Positions 43,602 through 53,065 of a stretch of DNA of 64,000 nt are shown piece after piece (position 1 is the stretch's first letter; each line of letters starts with the position of its first letter). The notes beneath the pieces are model-generated. The model saw nothing but the letters and a program-made list of their open reading frames with translations. It was not told the DNA's origin and searched no databases. The translations under genes were made by a program, and so were the position numbers. This stretch comes from Clostridiaceae bacterium (GTDB lineage Bacteria; Bacillota; Clostridia; Lachnospirales; Lachnospiraceae): contig QXXC01000012.1 of NCBI GenBank assembly GCA_009911305.1, forward strand, positions 37,059-101,058, read 5' to 3'.

Positions 43602-43620
43602 GTGTTTTTTGCGGGAGGCG

Positions 43621-43788
43621 CCTAGTGTTCCATCCGTCCAGTAATTGGATTGTCAGTGCCGAATATTTTGTCAGCCTGCAAGGCGGAGGAAGGAGGCGAT
43701 GCGGTGGCATCGTTGACTGACGACAACGCAGCAGATGGCAAAATAGGCGGTTCTGACAATCCAATTACTGGCTGGATGGAACACTAGG
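43621..43788. repeat. 168-bp MITE-like element with 36-bp terminal inverted repeats
   Basis: The ends 43621-43656 and 43753-43788 are inverted copies with two mismatches, starting CCTAGTGTTCCATCC. The middle is GC-rich with GGCGGAGGAAGGAGGCGATG and has no gene. The outer sequence recurs in shorter form at 60321-60375. The stop codon of sbcC lies within the right end, so the element abuts the gene tightly. Confidence 0.7.
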
Positions 43789-46700
43789 CCTCTGCCTCCC
43801 ACGCCACCCTGCTCCCGCGCTCGTCCTTCCTCACCACCAGCCTGCGCCCGATCTGCTCCTTCAGCTCTGTTACATGGGAGATGATCCCCACCAGCTTCCG
43901 ATCCCCGGCCAGCCCCTTTAATATCCGGATAGCCTTCATCCGTGATTCCTCGTCCAGGCTTCCGAAGCCCTCGTCGATGAACATCGCGTCGATCTTTACG
44001 CTTCCCGCTGCATTCTGGATGATATCCGCCATTCCCAGCGCCATGGCCAGGGCGGCCATGAAGGCCTCGCCGCCGGACAGGGTCTTTACATCCCGGCTCT
44101 GGTTCTGCAGCATACTGTATACATCCAGATCGAGCCCCGCCTCTCCCTGACGGCCCAGGCGCTCTAAGTCGCGGCATTTGAGCAGGAAGCTCCCGTCGCA
44201 CATGACTTTTAAGCGCTGGTTGGCGGCGTGGATCATTTCCTTAAAATAACGGCGCTGGATATAGGTCTGGAAATCGAGGCGCGCCGGCTTTACATTTCCG
44301 TCCGCGGTGTTATAAAGGATCTCGATCTCCTGCTTTTCTCCGTCTATTTTCCGGCGTTCCCCGAACAGCGCACTCAGACGCGCAAGGCCCGTCTCGTTGG
44401 CGGTCCGCATCGCCGAGAGCGCGCCGCTCTCCTGCTCGCAAGCCTCCCGCTTTTTAGTCAGCGCGGCGAGCGCTTCCCGCAGCGTCTCCAGGGATTCGCG
44501 TTTCAGCCCTCTTGTTACGGCTTTTAAGCTCTCGCAGTTTGTCCTGGCCTCCAGACAGGCGTTCTGGTAGGCGCGGATCCGGCCTTGAAGCTCCTTCTTC
44601 TCGTCTTCTGTGAGAAGGGCGGCGCGGCAGGCCGCTTCGTCGTCAAAGCCCTGCCGCCTGCAGAGGGCGGCTTCCTCTTTTATGAGGGCCAGACGCTTTG
44701 TCTCCAAAGCCTGCCGCGTCTGCTCTTCGGCGGCCAGGCGGCCGGCTGTCTCGCTCTTTTCGCTGTTTTTTGCCTCATAACAGGAGGAGGCCTCTCTCAG
44801 CGCCTGCTCCAGGGACGTAAGCGCGTCTGCCACGCGCGCTCTTTCGTCTGCGGCCTCGCCCTGGCTCTCCCACTTTAAATGTTTTTTAAGCTGCAGCCGT
44901 TCAAGCTCAAGCTTTGAGAGGGCGCGCTCCCCTTCCTCCCTGGCAGCCGTAACCGACGAACGCTCTGCGCTTATCTGCTGCTTCTCTGTATCAAGACGGT
45001 CCAGGCGCGCAGACAGGGCGCCCCGGGCGCTGCTCTGCGCCTCCAGAGCCCGGCGGGCAGAGATAAGCGCTTTATACGCCGCCTCTTCCTCCTCAAGGCT
45101 TCCCGGCGCGCTGTATGCGTCTTTTGGCTCTGTTATGGCCTCTGCGAGTTCCTTTTTCTGCTCCTCCTGCCGTTTTTTTAATGCCTCCAGGCGCCCGCGC
45201 CGCTTCTGGCAGGCCAGGGCCGCTTCTTTCAGCGCCTCGTCCGCCTGATTCCTGCGCCTTCTGGCTGCCTCGACCTTTTGCTCCGTCACGTCCTCCCCGC
45301 TCAGAAGCGCCTTGCTGGGGTGATGCACAGAGCCGCACACCGGGCACGCCTCCCCCTCCTTAAGCTCCGAGGCCAGGATGCCGGCCTGTACGGAAATGAA
45401 CTGCCGGTTTTTGAGGCGGTATTCTTCCTCCGCGCTGTCGTATTTCTTCTGCGCTTTTTTCAGGCGCTCCTGCTCCAGGCAGAGCGCCTGCGCCTCGCGT
45501 TTTTCTTCCTCCTCCAGCTCCAAAAGAGCCTTCAGACGCCGCAGGCGGAGGCGCTGGCGCTCTTCCTCCCGCTTCGTCTCCTCCAGGCGGATTGCCGCCT
45601 CCATGGCCTGTTTCACGGCCGTCTCCAGACGGCTTTTCTCCGCCTCAAGCGCGGACAGCGTTTTCTCAAGCTCGGTTTCACGCCTGTGAAATGTCTCCTG
45701 CCTGCGTTTCTCTGCTGAATAAAGGGCCTCCTTCTGATCCAGCTCCTCATAGGCGGGCATGGCCTCGTCAAGCCGCGCAAGCTGCGCCTCCAGCCCCGGC
45801 CGCCGCCTGCTCAGCGCCGTCTCAGCCTCCTCCCGGGCCCTGCCGGCCGCCTCTGCGGCTTCCCGGCGCTTGTCAAGGCTTTTCTGAAGCGCCGTGATCC
45901 GTGTCCCGCACGCCGTGCATTCCGCTTCGGCCTCCAGGCGCTGGATCTCAATTTGGCGGACCGGCTCCGCCTGTCCGGCGCGGGCCAGGCGCTCTTCTTC
46001 CTGTGCAAATGCCTCCCGCTGCGCCTCCAGCTCCAAACACCGCTGTTCGGCCGCGGCAAGGCTGTCCAGCATCCCGTTATGCTTCTCAGCCTCATTCAGC
46101 CGCTGCCCGCCTGCGGCCATGTCCGCAATCAGGGCCGCCAGCCTGCGCCGTGCCGCCTCCTCTTCCCGCCTTGTCTCCTCCTCGATCGCCCGGAGAAGGG
46201 AGAGAAGCTCCCCGCTTCCCGTCTCCGGGCGTTTTAGGGCTTCCTCCCACGCCGCGCGGTACGGGCTTGCGGGCAGCAGGCGGATCTGCGAAAGCGCATG
46301 GAGGCAGAAGCCTTCATTCTGCTTTTGCAGCTCTGACAGCGCCTTATCCTTTTCCCTCAAAATCCGCTGGATCCGCCCGTAGATCCCTGTGTGAAAGATT
46401 CTGGAAAAGATCTCTTTGCGCTCTTTTGAGGATGCGTGGAGAAGCCTGACATATTCGCCCTGGGCGATCATGGCGATCTGTGAAAACTGAACCCGATCCA
46501 CGCCCACAATCTCCTTAATCTTCTGATTGACCTGCGTCAGGGTTCCCGGAAATTCACTCCCATCCGGCAAAAACAGGGCCGCCTTTGCAAGGACCGTTGT
46601 CCTCGTGTATGCCCCGTCCCGGTTTTTCCGTCTGCTGACGCGCTCATAGGACGGGCTTCTCCGGACGCGGTAGCTCTTTCCCTGATCCGAAAAGAGCAGG

Positions 46701-46936
46701 TCCACCCATGTGTCCTGCGCGTCTGCGGCGTACTGGCTGCGCATCATGGCGCCGCTTCGGCTCTCTCCGCTCGCTTCCCCGTAGAGCGCAAAGCAGATGG
46801 CGTCAAAAATCGTCGTTTTCCCGGAACCGGTGTCCCCTGTAATCAGGAAAAGCCCGTGATCCATCCGCTCAAAATCAAAGCTTGTCTCATCCGCATATGA
46901 GCCGAATGCGGATACGGTTAATCGCAGCGGCTTCAA
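43784..46936 (-). CDS. sbcC: Exonuclease SbcC, SMC-like ATPase subunit
   Basis: This 1050-residue protein has Walker A ITGDTGSGKTTIFDA near residue 35, two long coiled-coil arms, the zinc hook CPVCGSVHHP in the middle, and the C-terminal signature LSGGEAFMAALALA-type segment with Walker B IDAMFIDEGFGSLDE. SbcCD processes hairpins and DNA ends. The frame starts with TTG at 46936, overlapping the sbcD stop (TTGA) and following GGAGGAG, so a TTG start is likely. The stop lies in the adjoining repeat element. Confidence 0.9.
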   Translation of the reverse strand: MKPLRLTVSAFGSYADETSFDFERMDHGLFLITGDTGSGKTTIFDAICFALYGEASGESRSGAMMRSQYAADAQDTWVDLLFSDQGKSYRVRRSPSYERVSRRKNRDGAYTRTTVLAKAALFLPDGSEFPGTLTQVNQKIKEIVGVDRVQFSQIAMIAQGEYVRLLHASSKERKEIFSRIFHTGIYGRIQRILREKDKALSELQKQNEGFCLHALSQIRLLPASPYRAAWEEALKRPETGSGELLSLLRAIEEETRREEEAARRRLAALIADMAAGGQRLNEAEKHNGMLDSLAAAEQRCLELEAQREAFAQEEERLARAGQAEPVRQIEIQRLEAEAECTACGTRITALQKSLDKRREAAEAAGRAREEAETALSRRRPGLEAQLARLDEAMPAYEELDQKEALYSAEKRRQETFHRRETELEKTLSALEAEKSRLETAVKQAMEAAIRLEETKREEERQRLRLRRLKALLELEEEEKREAQALCLEQERLKKAQKKYDSAEEEYRLKNRQFISVQAGILASELKEGEACPVCGSVHHPSKALLSGEDVTEQKVEAARRRRNQADEALKEAALACQKRRGRLEALKKRQEEQKKELAEAITEPKDAYSAPGSLEEEEAAYKALISARRALEAQSSARGALSARLDRLDTEKQQISAERSSVTAAREEGERALSKLELERLQLKKHLKWESQGEAADERARVADALTSLEQALREASSCYEAKNSEKSETAGRLAAEEQTRQALETKRLALIKEEAALCRRQGFDDEAACRAALLTEDEKKELQGRIRAYQNACLEARTNCESLKAVTRGLKRESLETLREALAALTKKREACEQESGALSAMRTANETGLARLSALFGERRKIDGEKQEIEILYNTADGNVKPARLDFQTYIQRRYFKEMIHAANQRLKVMCDGSFLLKCRDLERLGRQGEAGLDLDVYSMLQNQSRDVKTLSGGEAFMAALAMALGMADIIQNAAGSVKIDAMFIDEGFGSLDEESRMKAIRILKGLAGDRKLVGIISHVTELKEQIGRRLVVRKDERGSRVAWEAEA

Positions 46937-48093
46937 ACTGTCTCCTCCTCCATCGCTTCCTCAATCACCTTCTGCATCAGGGCAATCTGCCGCTCGGTCA
47001 TGGGGCAGGCCCGCATGGTTTCATAGAACTGGCAGAAGGCCGCCAGCGGGCTCTGCTCCTCGATAGGCTCCATTTCCTCTGTCAGACGGCGCTTTGTCCT
47101 TGTATTGTCAAACCGGATATCCAAAATGCGCGCATAGCGCTCCTCAAGCGGCTCCCGAAACCGCGCCGGCTCCAGCTCGTCCGTCAGTGTAATGCTCACG
47201 TAATCCTCCCCGATTCCCTGCGCGGCCTCGAGGACTTCCGAAAGCGTCCCCCGCACCCGCCGCACCCCCGGTTCGCTTGTCAGGGGAAGCGTGCGGATCT
47301 CGGGCGGCCGCCCCTTTTCCATCAGGGTAACAACGGTCACGGACTTTTTGTGAAATTCCTCGCTCACCGAATACGGATACATGGTCCCGCAGTAGCGGAA
47401 ACGCTCCTCTCCCACCTTTTGCGGGCCGTGCAGGTGGCCGAGAGCGGCATAGTCAAACGCGTCAAGCGCCGAGACGTCGATGTTATCCAGCCCCCCGGCC
47501 ATGAGAACCGCGGTCTCTGAGTCGCAGGACTGCGGCTGCCTGCCTGCGGCCGTAAAAAACTGATGCGCCAGGATGACGTTGCGCGCCGAGGGATCCGGCG
47601 TCTCCCGTCCCAGAACCGCGCGAAACGCGCTCTCATAATCCGTCACGGCCTCTTCCTCAAATTGATCCCGCACATGCCCGGGGCGGATAAAGGGAAACAG
47701 GTAAAAGCAGACCGGCCCGAAGGCGTCTGAAAGCGTCACCTTCTTAAGCCCCTCCCTGGAAGGCCTTCCGGCCGCAATGTGGATATTATGGCGCTCCAAA
47801 AAGGAGGACGCGTACGAAAGCCGCTCCGGCGAATCATGGTTTCCGGAGATCACCAGCACCGCCGGGCGGGAGTCCCCCTCTGCCAGCATGCGCAGGAATG
47901 CCTCAAACATGGGATACGCCTCCGCTGCAGGAACCATTTTGTCATAAATATCCCCGCAGATCAGCACTGCATCCGGCCTTTCCGCCTCCGCATACGCCGC
48001 AATCTGAGAAAAAGCCCGCTCCTGGCTCTCCCTTAGGCTGTACCCATTTAACTGTCTCCCGATATGTAAATCCGATAGATGGAAAAATTTCAC
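46933..48093 (-). CDS. sbcD: Exonuclease SbcD, nuclease subunit
   Basis: This 386-residue metallophosphoesterase nuclease has the motifs LSDLHIG, CGDIYDK, SGNHDSPERL, LAHQFF and ALGHLHGPQ that build the two-metal site. It partners SbcC as the Mre11-like nuclease. The start codon appears to be GTG at 48093, 5 nt after GGGGAG. Confidence 0.9.
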   Translation of the reverse strand: MKFFHLSDLHIGRQLNGYSLRESQERAFSQIAAYAEAERPDAVLICGDIYDKMVPAAEAYPMFEAFLRMLAEGDSRPAVLVISGNHDSPERLSYASSFLERHNIHIAAGRPSREGLKKVTLSDAFGPVCFYLFPFIRPGHVRDQFEEEAVTDYESAFRAVLGRETPDPSARNVILAHQFFTAAGRQPQSCDSETAVLMAGGLDNIDVSALDAFDYAALGHLHGPQKVGEERFRYCGTMYPYSVSEEFHKKSVTVVTLMEKGRPPEIRTLPLTSEPGVRRVRGTLSEVLEAAQGIGEDYVSITLTDELEPARFREPLEERYARILDIRFDNTRTKRRLTEEMEPIEEQSPLAAFCQFYETMRACPMTERQIALMQKVIEEAMEEETV

Positions 48094-48152
48094 GCCTTCT
48101 CCCCCTGTATTGTATGGCTCCCGGCAACCGGAGCCATCCCCCCGTAACAGAC

Positions 48153-48191
48153 GCAGGCAGCGGCAAAACGTTCCAGTCTGCCGCTGCCTGC
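48153..48191. terminator. Hairpin between the cupin gene and sbcD
   Basis: The 13-bp perfect stem GCAGGCAGCGGCA (48153-48165) / TGCCGCTGCCTGC (48179-48191) lies just past the cupin stop. No U-tract is visible, so it is a candidate only. Confidence 0.45.
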
Positions 48192-48198
48192 AGCATGA

Positions 48199-48525
48199 TT
48201 AATCAAAAATGATCAGGGCCATGAATACCAGATCCGTATCGCCCGTATTCTCGATCCCGTGCCCCCGGCCGTTCGGGGTAAAGGTCTTATCCCCCACAGT
48301 AACCGGCCGGAGCGCGCCGTTGTCATTGTACTCTCCCTGACCCTGGATGATATAGTACGTCTCGCTTTCATTGTGATGCTCATGGTAGCCCAGGGAGCAG
48401 CCCGGCGCAATCGTAACCTCTGCAAACATCTTGCACTTGCCGTTTAACTCCTTCTCGTCCAGGATGTGCTTTATGACCACGCGGCCCTTTCCCCCATTGG
48501 CGTTTTCTTTGACAACTGTCTGCAT
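48199..48525 (-). CDS. Small cupin-domain protein
   Basis: This 108-residue single-domain cupin has the metal motif SLGYHEHHNESETYYIIQGQGEY (His-His-Glu) and the second motif GRGHGIENTGDTD. Small cupins bind metal and a small ligand; many are sugar isomerases, dioxygenases or sensors, so the role is open. AAGGAGG precedes the ATG. It is between the lipoprotein gene and sbcD on the same strand, without an obvious functional tie. Confidence 0.8.
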   Translation of the reverse strand: MQTVVKENANGGKGRVVIKHILDEKELNGKCKMFAEVTIAPGCSLGYHEHHNESETYYIIQGQGEYNDNGALRPVTVGDKTFTPNGRGHGIENTGDTDLVFMALIIFD

Positions 48526-48566
48526 CCTTTGTTACCTCCTTCTCCTGAATATCTGTAAACCATCTT

Positions 48567-50444
48567 TTAATTTTGCAATATATCTTTCAGCCGCAGCGCC
48601 CCGTACGGAACCACCGCCTCCGGAAAGCCCTCTGAATACGGCGCAATCGCATAGGGCGGGTAATAGAAGACAATCCCTTCCTCTGACAGGTAGAAGTCTG
48701 AGTCAAAGCTCACATCATCCGAAACCGTGTGCTCCAGATCCTCCGGAGACTCAAAGGCAAAGTTGCGCTCCTCGGCCAGCGCCCGGAATGCCGCCCCGGC
48801 CAGAGCCTGCAGCTCCTCCTGGCTGTTGTCCACAAGGTCAGACAGGCCCAGCCGGTTTCCTGTGGCCCTGTCGAATACAAAGTATTCTTTAAACGGCGCG
48901 CTGTGCGCGCCCCCGGTGTATTCGCTTCCCGCTGCTTCGATGCAGAAAACGGAATCGCTCTGATACGTGACATCCCCAATCAGCCATGTCAGACTCGCCT
49001 GGACGGTCGGGCTTTTCGCCAGCTCTTCTCCGTAGGCGAGAACCTCATGCTGCCGTTCTTCCATCTGGAGATTCATCCGGTAAACAGCCTCCCCCTCGCC
49101 GGACAGGACCAGACGCTCTGCGTAAATCTCGACCGTCTCGCCCTGTGCCGCCTCGCTGGGGACGCTCTTTAGCTCAGCCTCCACCCGGCCCAGGGCGCGC
49201 AGCGGCGACTCATACAGCGCAGGCTCCAGAAGCTTCGTCTCCCCGCCGAACTCCGTGCGCGCGATATAGACGCCGTCCGTCTGGATCGCCTGGCAGTACG
49301 CCGCATCACCGGAGGCGAAAAAATTGCCCCGGCCGTCCATGGCTCCCAGCATGCCCGGCTCCGTGTAAATCCGGCCGACCTGCTCCTCCTTCGCACCCTT
49401 TCCGGCCAGACGGTAAAAATGGATCTCTCCCACGATCCGCGAACCGCCGTTTGCCGAATAATACAGATATCCGTCGCGATACTGTAAAAGCGTCACAGGC
49501 TGCGCGCTCTCAAACCACAGCTCCCGTTCAAGCGTCTTAGCATCATAGCGCCAGCACCGGCCCGTTCCGTTCCCGTCCTGCAGAAGGACAAAAAAGCAGC
49601 CCTCCCCAAAGATCACCGCTGACGTATTCGTCGCCTCCGGAACCTCCCTCGCATGGCTTCCGTCCGCATCTGCGATCACCAGACAGACATCGTTCTGAAC
49701 CGGCATATATCCACAGCGCTCCACATAATACGCGAGAGGCTTCCCGTACAGCTCCCGGCAGCCCTGCGGCATCTTTGCGTAAATCGTCTCAGCCGGGGAG
49801 AGTTCTCCGGTTGTCTTTCCCTCTTCGTCTAACTGATAGATAAAATTCATCTCCACGCCGGAGACATAAAGCACATCGTCCGAGACATAAATTGCCACAG
49901 GCGGCGCCACCAAATCTGCCAGATGAAGCTCTTCCCCGCTCTCTAAGTTCAGCATATGGATGCCGTAGAGGTTCGCCGACGCGATCGCTTCGTCCACATT
50001 TGTGTCAAAGTACAGGTTTTTCCCGCAGACCCAGAAGGTCTGATTGAACTCCCGCTCGCCAAACGTGCGGATCGTCTCCACCTGCCCGCTCTCCTTATCA
50101 ATACAGCGGATCGCATTTCCATATTTAAAAAACAGACGCCCGTCCGCTTCCACCATGCTCGCCGCATCGCCCACGGCCGCCGCGCTGTCCTCCCCCTCCT
50201 GTAAAGGGCTGTCCGCGCCCTGTGTCTCCTCTGCAGGCATTTCCTCCGACGTCTCAGCCGCCGCCGGCTTCCGGCATCCCGCCATCGCCGCCGGCACGAT
50301 CAATACCGCCGCCGCGAACGCGGCCGCCAAAAAACGTGTCAGCATGCGGCGTATCTTCCAAAAAAACGCCGTCTTCGCCCTTCCTTCGTATGCCCCGCCC
50401 TGTCCGGCGCCTCCCGCTGTGCGTAATGTTCTGTTCTGCTTCAT
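48567..50444 (-). CDS. Membrane-anchored lipoprotein with DUF3298-like C-terminus
   Basis: This protein of about 625 residues has a positively charged N-terminus, a hydrophobic segment and a lipobox-like AAMAGC. A beta-propeller-like region with repeated display strands follows (FFKYGNAIRCIDKESGQVE, DGYLYYSANGG), similar to DUF5050. The C-terminal DUF3298/RsiV-like domain has TGGAHSAPFKEYFVFD and FYYPPYAIAPYSEGFPEAVVPY. RsiV-type domains bind ligands such as lysozyme in B. subtilis. The start is uncertain: GTG 50480, ATG 50444, or ATG 50345 with GGAAG upstream just before the signal peptide. Confidence 0.65.
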   Translation of the reverse strand: MKQNRTLRTAGGAGQGGAYEGRAKTAFFWKIRRMLTRFLAAAFAAAVLIVPAAMAGCRKPAAAETSEEMPAEETQGADSPLQEGEDSAAAVGDAASMVEADGRLFFKYGNAIRCIDKESGQVETIRTFGEREFNQTFWVCGKNLYFDTNVDEAIASANLYGIHMLNLESGEELHLADLVAPPVAIYVSDDVLYVSGVEMNFIYQLDEEGKTTGELSPAETIYAKMPQGCRELYGKPLAYYVERCGYMPVQNDVCLVIADADGSHAREVPEATNTSAVIFGEGCFFVLLQDGNGTGRCWRYDAKTLERELWFESAQPVTLLQYRDGYLYYSANGGSRIVGEIHFYRLAGKGAKEEQVGRIYTEPGMLGAMDGRGNFFASGDAAYCQAIQTDGVYIARTEFGGETKLLEPALYESPLRALGRVEAELKSVPSEAAQGETVEIYAERLVLSGEGEAVYRMNLQMEERQHEVLAYGEELAKSPTVQASLTWLIGDVTYQSDSVFCIEAAGSEYTGGAHSAPFKEYFVFDRATGNRLGLSDLVDNSQEELQALAGAAFRALAEERNFAFESPEDLEHTVSDDVSFDSDFYLSEEGIVFYYPPYAIAPYSEGFPEAVVPYGALRLKDILQN

Positions 50445-50622
50445 AAAACCATGTTTACTGTCCAACCGCGCGGCGCACACCGCACGGGACAGCTCCTGCC
50501 TCCTGTTCAGACTGTTATTAGAAATCCCGTTACTACAGTGTAACCCGTTTTCCGGACATTGTCAAAACAGAAGTGCATATTTAATAAAAATGTAATAAGT
50601 GAAGGGTTTGACCCAAGGGGGC

Positions 50623-51690
50623 TTACTGCCTGCGGCTTTTGCTGCGCTCCAGCTCTTTTCTCAGCTCCTCCAGCAGCTCGCCCTCCGCAACCTTTTTCAC
50701 TACTTCCCCCTTTCGGAAGAGAATCCCCTCTCCGATGCCGCCCGCAATGCCGAAATCGGCCTCTCTGGCCTCGCCCGGCCCGTTTACCACACAGCCCATC
50801 ACCGCCACTTTCAGATCCAGCGGGTACTCCTGAACCATCGTTTCCACCTGGTTCGCCAGCCCGATGAGGTCAATTCTCGTCCGCCCGCAGGTAGGACAGG
50901 ACACGACCTCAATCCCGCCCCTGCGAAGTCCCAGCGTGCGCAGGATGAGCTTTGCCGATTTGATTTCCTCCACCGGATCGCCTGTCAGGGATACGCGGAT
51001 CGTGTCCCCGATCCCTTTCCCCAGGATCAGGCTCAGCCCCACGGCTGACTTGATATTGCCCGAAATCACGGTCCCGGCCTCTGTGATGCCCACGTGGAGC
51101 GGGTATCTCGTTTTTCTGGCGATCCGCTCGTGCGCCTGTACGCACATTAAAACATCGGATGACTTGATGCTGAGTACCAGGTTATCATAGCCCATGCGCT
51201 CCACCATCTCTACCTTGTCAAGCGCGCTCTCCACAAGCCCCTCTGCCGTCACCCTGCCGTATTTCCCGATCAGGGGCTTTTCCAGAGAACCGCTGTTCAC
51301 GCCGATCCGGATGGGGATCCCATATTCCGCCGCCTTGTCAACCACGGCCTTCACCCGGTCCCGCGCGCCGATATTTCCGGGATTGATGCGGATCTTATCC
51401 GCCCCGCACTCGATCGCGGCAATGGCCAGGCGGTAATCGAAATGAATATCCGCCACCAGCGGGATGTGGATCGCTCTCTTTATCTCCTTAAGCGCCATGG
51501 CGGCCTCCATGTCAGGAACCGCCACGCGGATGATGTCGCAGCCGGCGCGCTCCAGAGCGAGGATCTGCGCGACCGTCGCCTGTATGTCGTCGGTTTTTGT
51601 GTTGCACATGGATTGAATCAGGATTGGATGTCCGCCGCCGATCGTGCGGTTTCCAATGCGGATTTCTTTTGTTTCATTTCTGTTTGTCAT
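50623..51690 (-). CDS. ispG: IspG, HMBPP synthase (flavodoxin type)
   Basis: This 355-residue [4Fe-4S] enzyme of the MEP isoprenoid pathway reduces MEcPP to HMBPP. GGHPILIQSMCNTKTDD opens the TIM barrel. Cluster ligands are in CPTCGRTRIDL and MGCVVNGPGEA near the C-terminus. The ATG at 51690 follows GGGAG; the frame extends to 51723. It stands at the end of the pyrH-to-ispG gene run, separated from rseP by the FliB-like gene. Confidence 0.93.
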   Translation of the reverse strand: MTNRNETKEIRIGNRTIGGGHPILIQSMCNTKTDDIQATVAQILALERAGCDIIRVAVPDMEAAMALKEIKRAIHIPLVADIHFDYRLAIAAIECGADKIRINPGNIGARDRVKAVVDKAAEYGIPIRIGVNSGSLEKPLIGKYGRVTAEGLVESALDKVEMVERMGYDNLVLSIKSSDVLMCVQAHERIARKTRYPLHVGITEAGTVISGNIKSAVGLSLILGKGIGDTIRVSLTGDPVEEIKSAKLILRTLGLRRGGIEVVSCPTCGRTRIDLIGLANQVETMVQEYPLDLKVAVMGCVVNGPGEAREADFGIAGGIGEGILFRKGEVVKKVAEGELLEELRKELERSKSRRQ

Positions 51691-51717
51691 ATTGTCTCCC
51701 AATCCGGATGAAACGGA

Positions 51718-51774
51718 TGTCATGATGTCGGAGTCAAAAGGTCTTTTGACCCCTCTGATACCGGTTTGTTGCGC
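51718..51774. repeat. Short intergenic repeat, copy 2
   Basis: Second copy of the repeat at 86-142 (49 of 57 positions equal), in the gap between ispG and the FliB-like gene. The central hairpin GGAGTCAAAA / TTTTGACCCC is conserved. Confidence 0.65.
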
Positions 51775-51776
51775 GG

Positions 51777-52928
51777 TTATGTAACGATAAGCAGTAATAA
51801 ACCGGCGGCGCTGACCAGATGATTGTCTCTTATCCGGGCCGCGAGCAGATGGCGAAAATATGCGTTATTCTCTGTCTCCCTGCTCAGGCTGGAAATAATA
51901 CTGAGATATTCGGTCCGATCGAGTCTGCCATGTTCAGCAAAACCGGCAAGCGCAATGCTTTGAAACATAGCAAATTTCATGCCAATATAAATCATCTTTT
52001 CCTTTGACTTCTCATAATCAGGAATCGATAAGGTGTCAGCAAAGATCCGGTATACCCAATAATTACTGTAAAAGGCATGGTAAGGTAAACAGCAGCTTTT
52101 TTTGAACGCCTCCACATCGGACAGATACCGCGCGCGATCCACTTCCGCAAAATATCGGACCGCACGCTGAACCTGGCCTTCAAAACGGCCGGTCAGAGCG
52201 AATTCGTTTGCCAGCGCCGGGAGCTGGCTCAATAATCGAAAACGGGCGTTCTCGTCCACACTTCCATTTAATTTTTCCTCCAAAGCATATAAATTCCTTT
52301 CATCCAGGCATGCGGCAATTTCCAACTGGATGGCAGGAATATCCAGACGATGCTCCTGATACATCCCGACTGCTTTCTGCAGGATCATAAAGGAGGCAAA
52401 TAAACGGGCATTTAATGCAATCTGAGGGAATTCCTGGAGCATGCTGACCAGCCCCGCCCTCACGGCAGACTCAAACTGGTAAAGCTGCATATGGGCATAC
52501 TCCGGCTCTGGCTCCAAATCCTCTGAAACACTGAATTCAATGACATCCTTATCCATGAGCATAGAAATCACCTCAGGGCAGGAGGCGCTCAAATATCGCT
52601 CCACAACACCTCCATATTGATTGAACGAACGGGGAAATAAGGAGCAGGTCCGGCTTAAATACTCAGGCCCCAGCCGGAGTACCACCTGACAGAGATTTTC
52701 CCTGGTCAGCATCGGGCATCTCTGCCCGTCTAAAATGACAGAGTAATATTCACCATCCTCTTTTTTCAGCCAGCCGGCTGCTGAAATGCCCAGCTCCTCC
52801 TCGTGCCGCTGCATTTCTTTGAATATATTCTTTTCAACCGGAATTTTCCAGCCAATACAGCAGCTATTCGGGCATGCGCCTGCGATACACTGAAAATCCT
52901 CAAATAAATCCACTGTGAGATATCTCAT
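51777..52928 (-). CDS. FliB-like lysine-N-methylase
   Basis: This 383-residue protein is of the FliB family, which methylates surface lysines of flagellin in Salmonella. The N-terminal cysteine cluster C14-x4-C19-x3-CC (CIAGACPNSCCIGWKIPV), the later CPML, LCQVV and RTCSLFPR segments fit the family and suggest a metal or Fe-S centre. The ATG at 52928 follows GGAGG. It interrupts the otherwise standard order rseP-ispG. No flagellar genes are in this window, so the target protein is unknown. Confidence 0.75.
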   Translation of the reverse strand: MRYLTVDLFEDFQCIAGACPNSCCIGWKIPVEKNIFKEMQRHEEELGISAAGWLKKEDGEYYSVILDGQRCPMLTRENLCQVVLRLGPEYLSRTCSLFPRSFNQYGGVVERYLSASCPEVISMLMDKDVIEFSVSEDLEPEPEYAHMQLYQFESAVRAGLVSMLQEFPQIALNARLFASFMILQKAVGMYQEHRLDIPAIQLEIAACLDERNLYALEEKLNGSVDENARFRLLSQLPALANEFALTGRFEGQVQRAVRYFAEVDRARYLSDVEAFKKSCCLPYHAFYSNYWVYRIFADTLSIPDYEKSKEKMIYIGMKFAMFQSIALAGFAEHGRLDRTEYLSIISSLSRETENNAYFRHLLAARIRDNHLVSAAGLLLLIVT

Positions 52929-53065
52929 AAACTCCTCCACTTAGCGAGCCCGTATAAAAACCTGCCGCGGCTTCGCAAATATGCAAAATCATGCCGTGAT
53001 CCGCCGAAAGAGCCGCCCTGTGTTCACAACGCCAAAAGCAGGCGGCCCCTTCGCAGCATTCCGGG

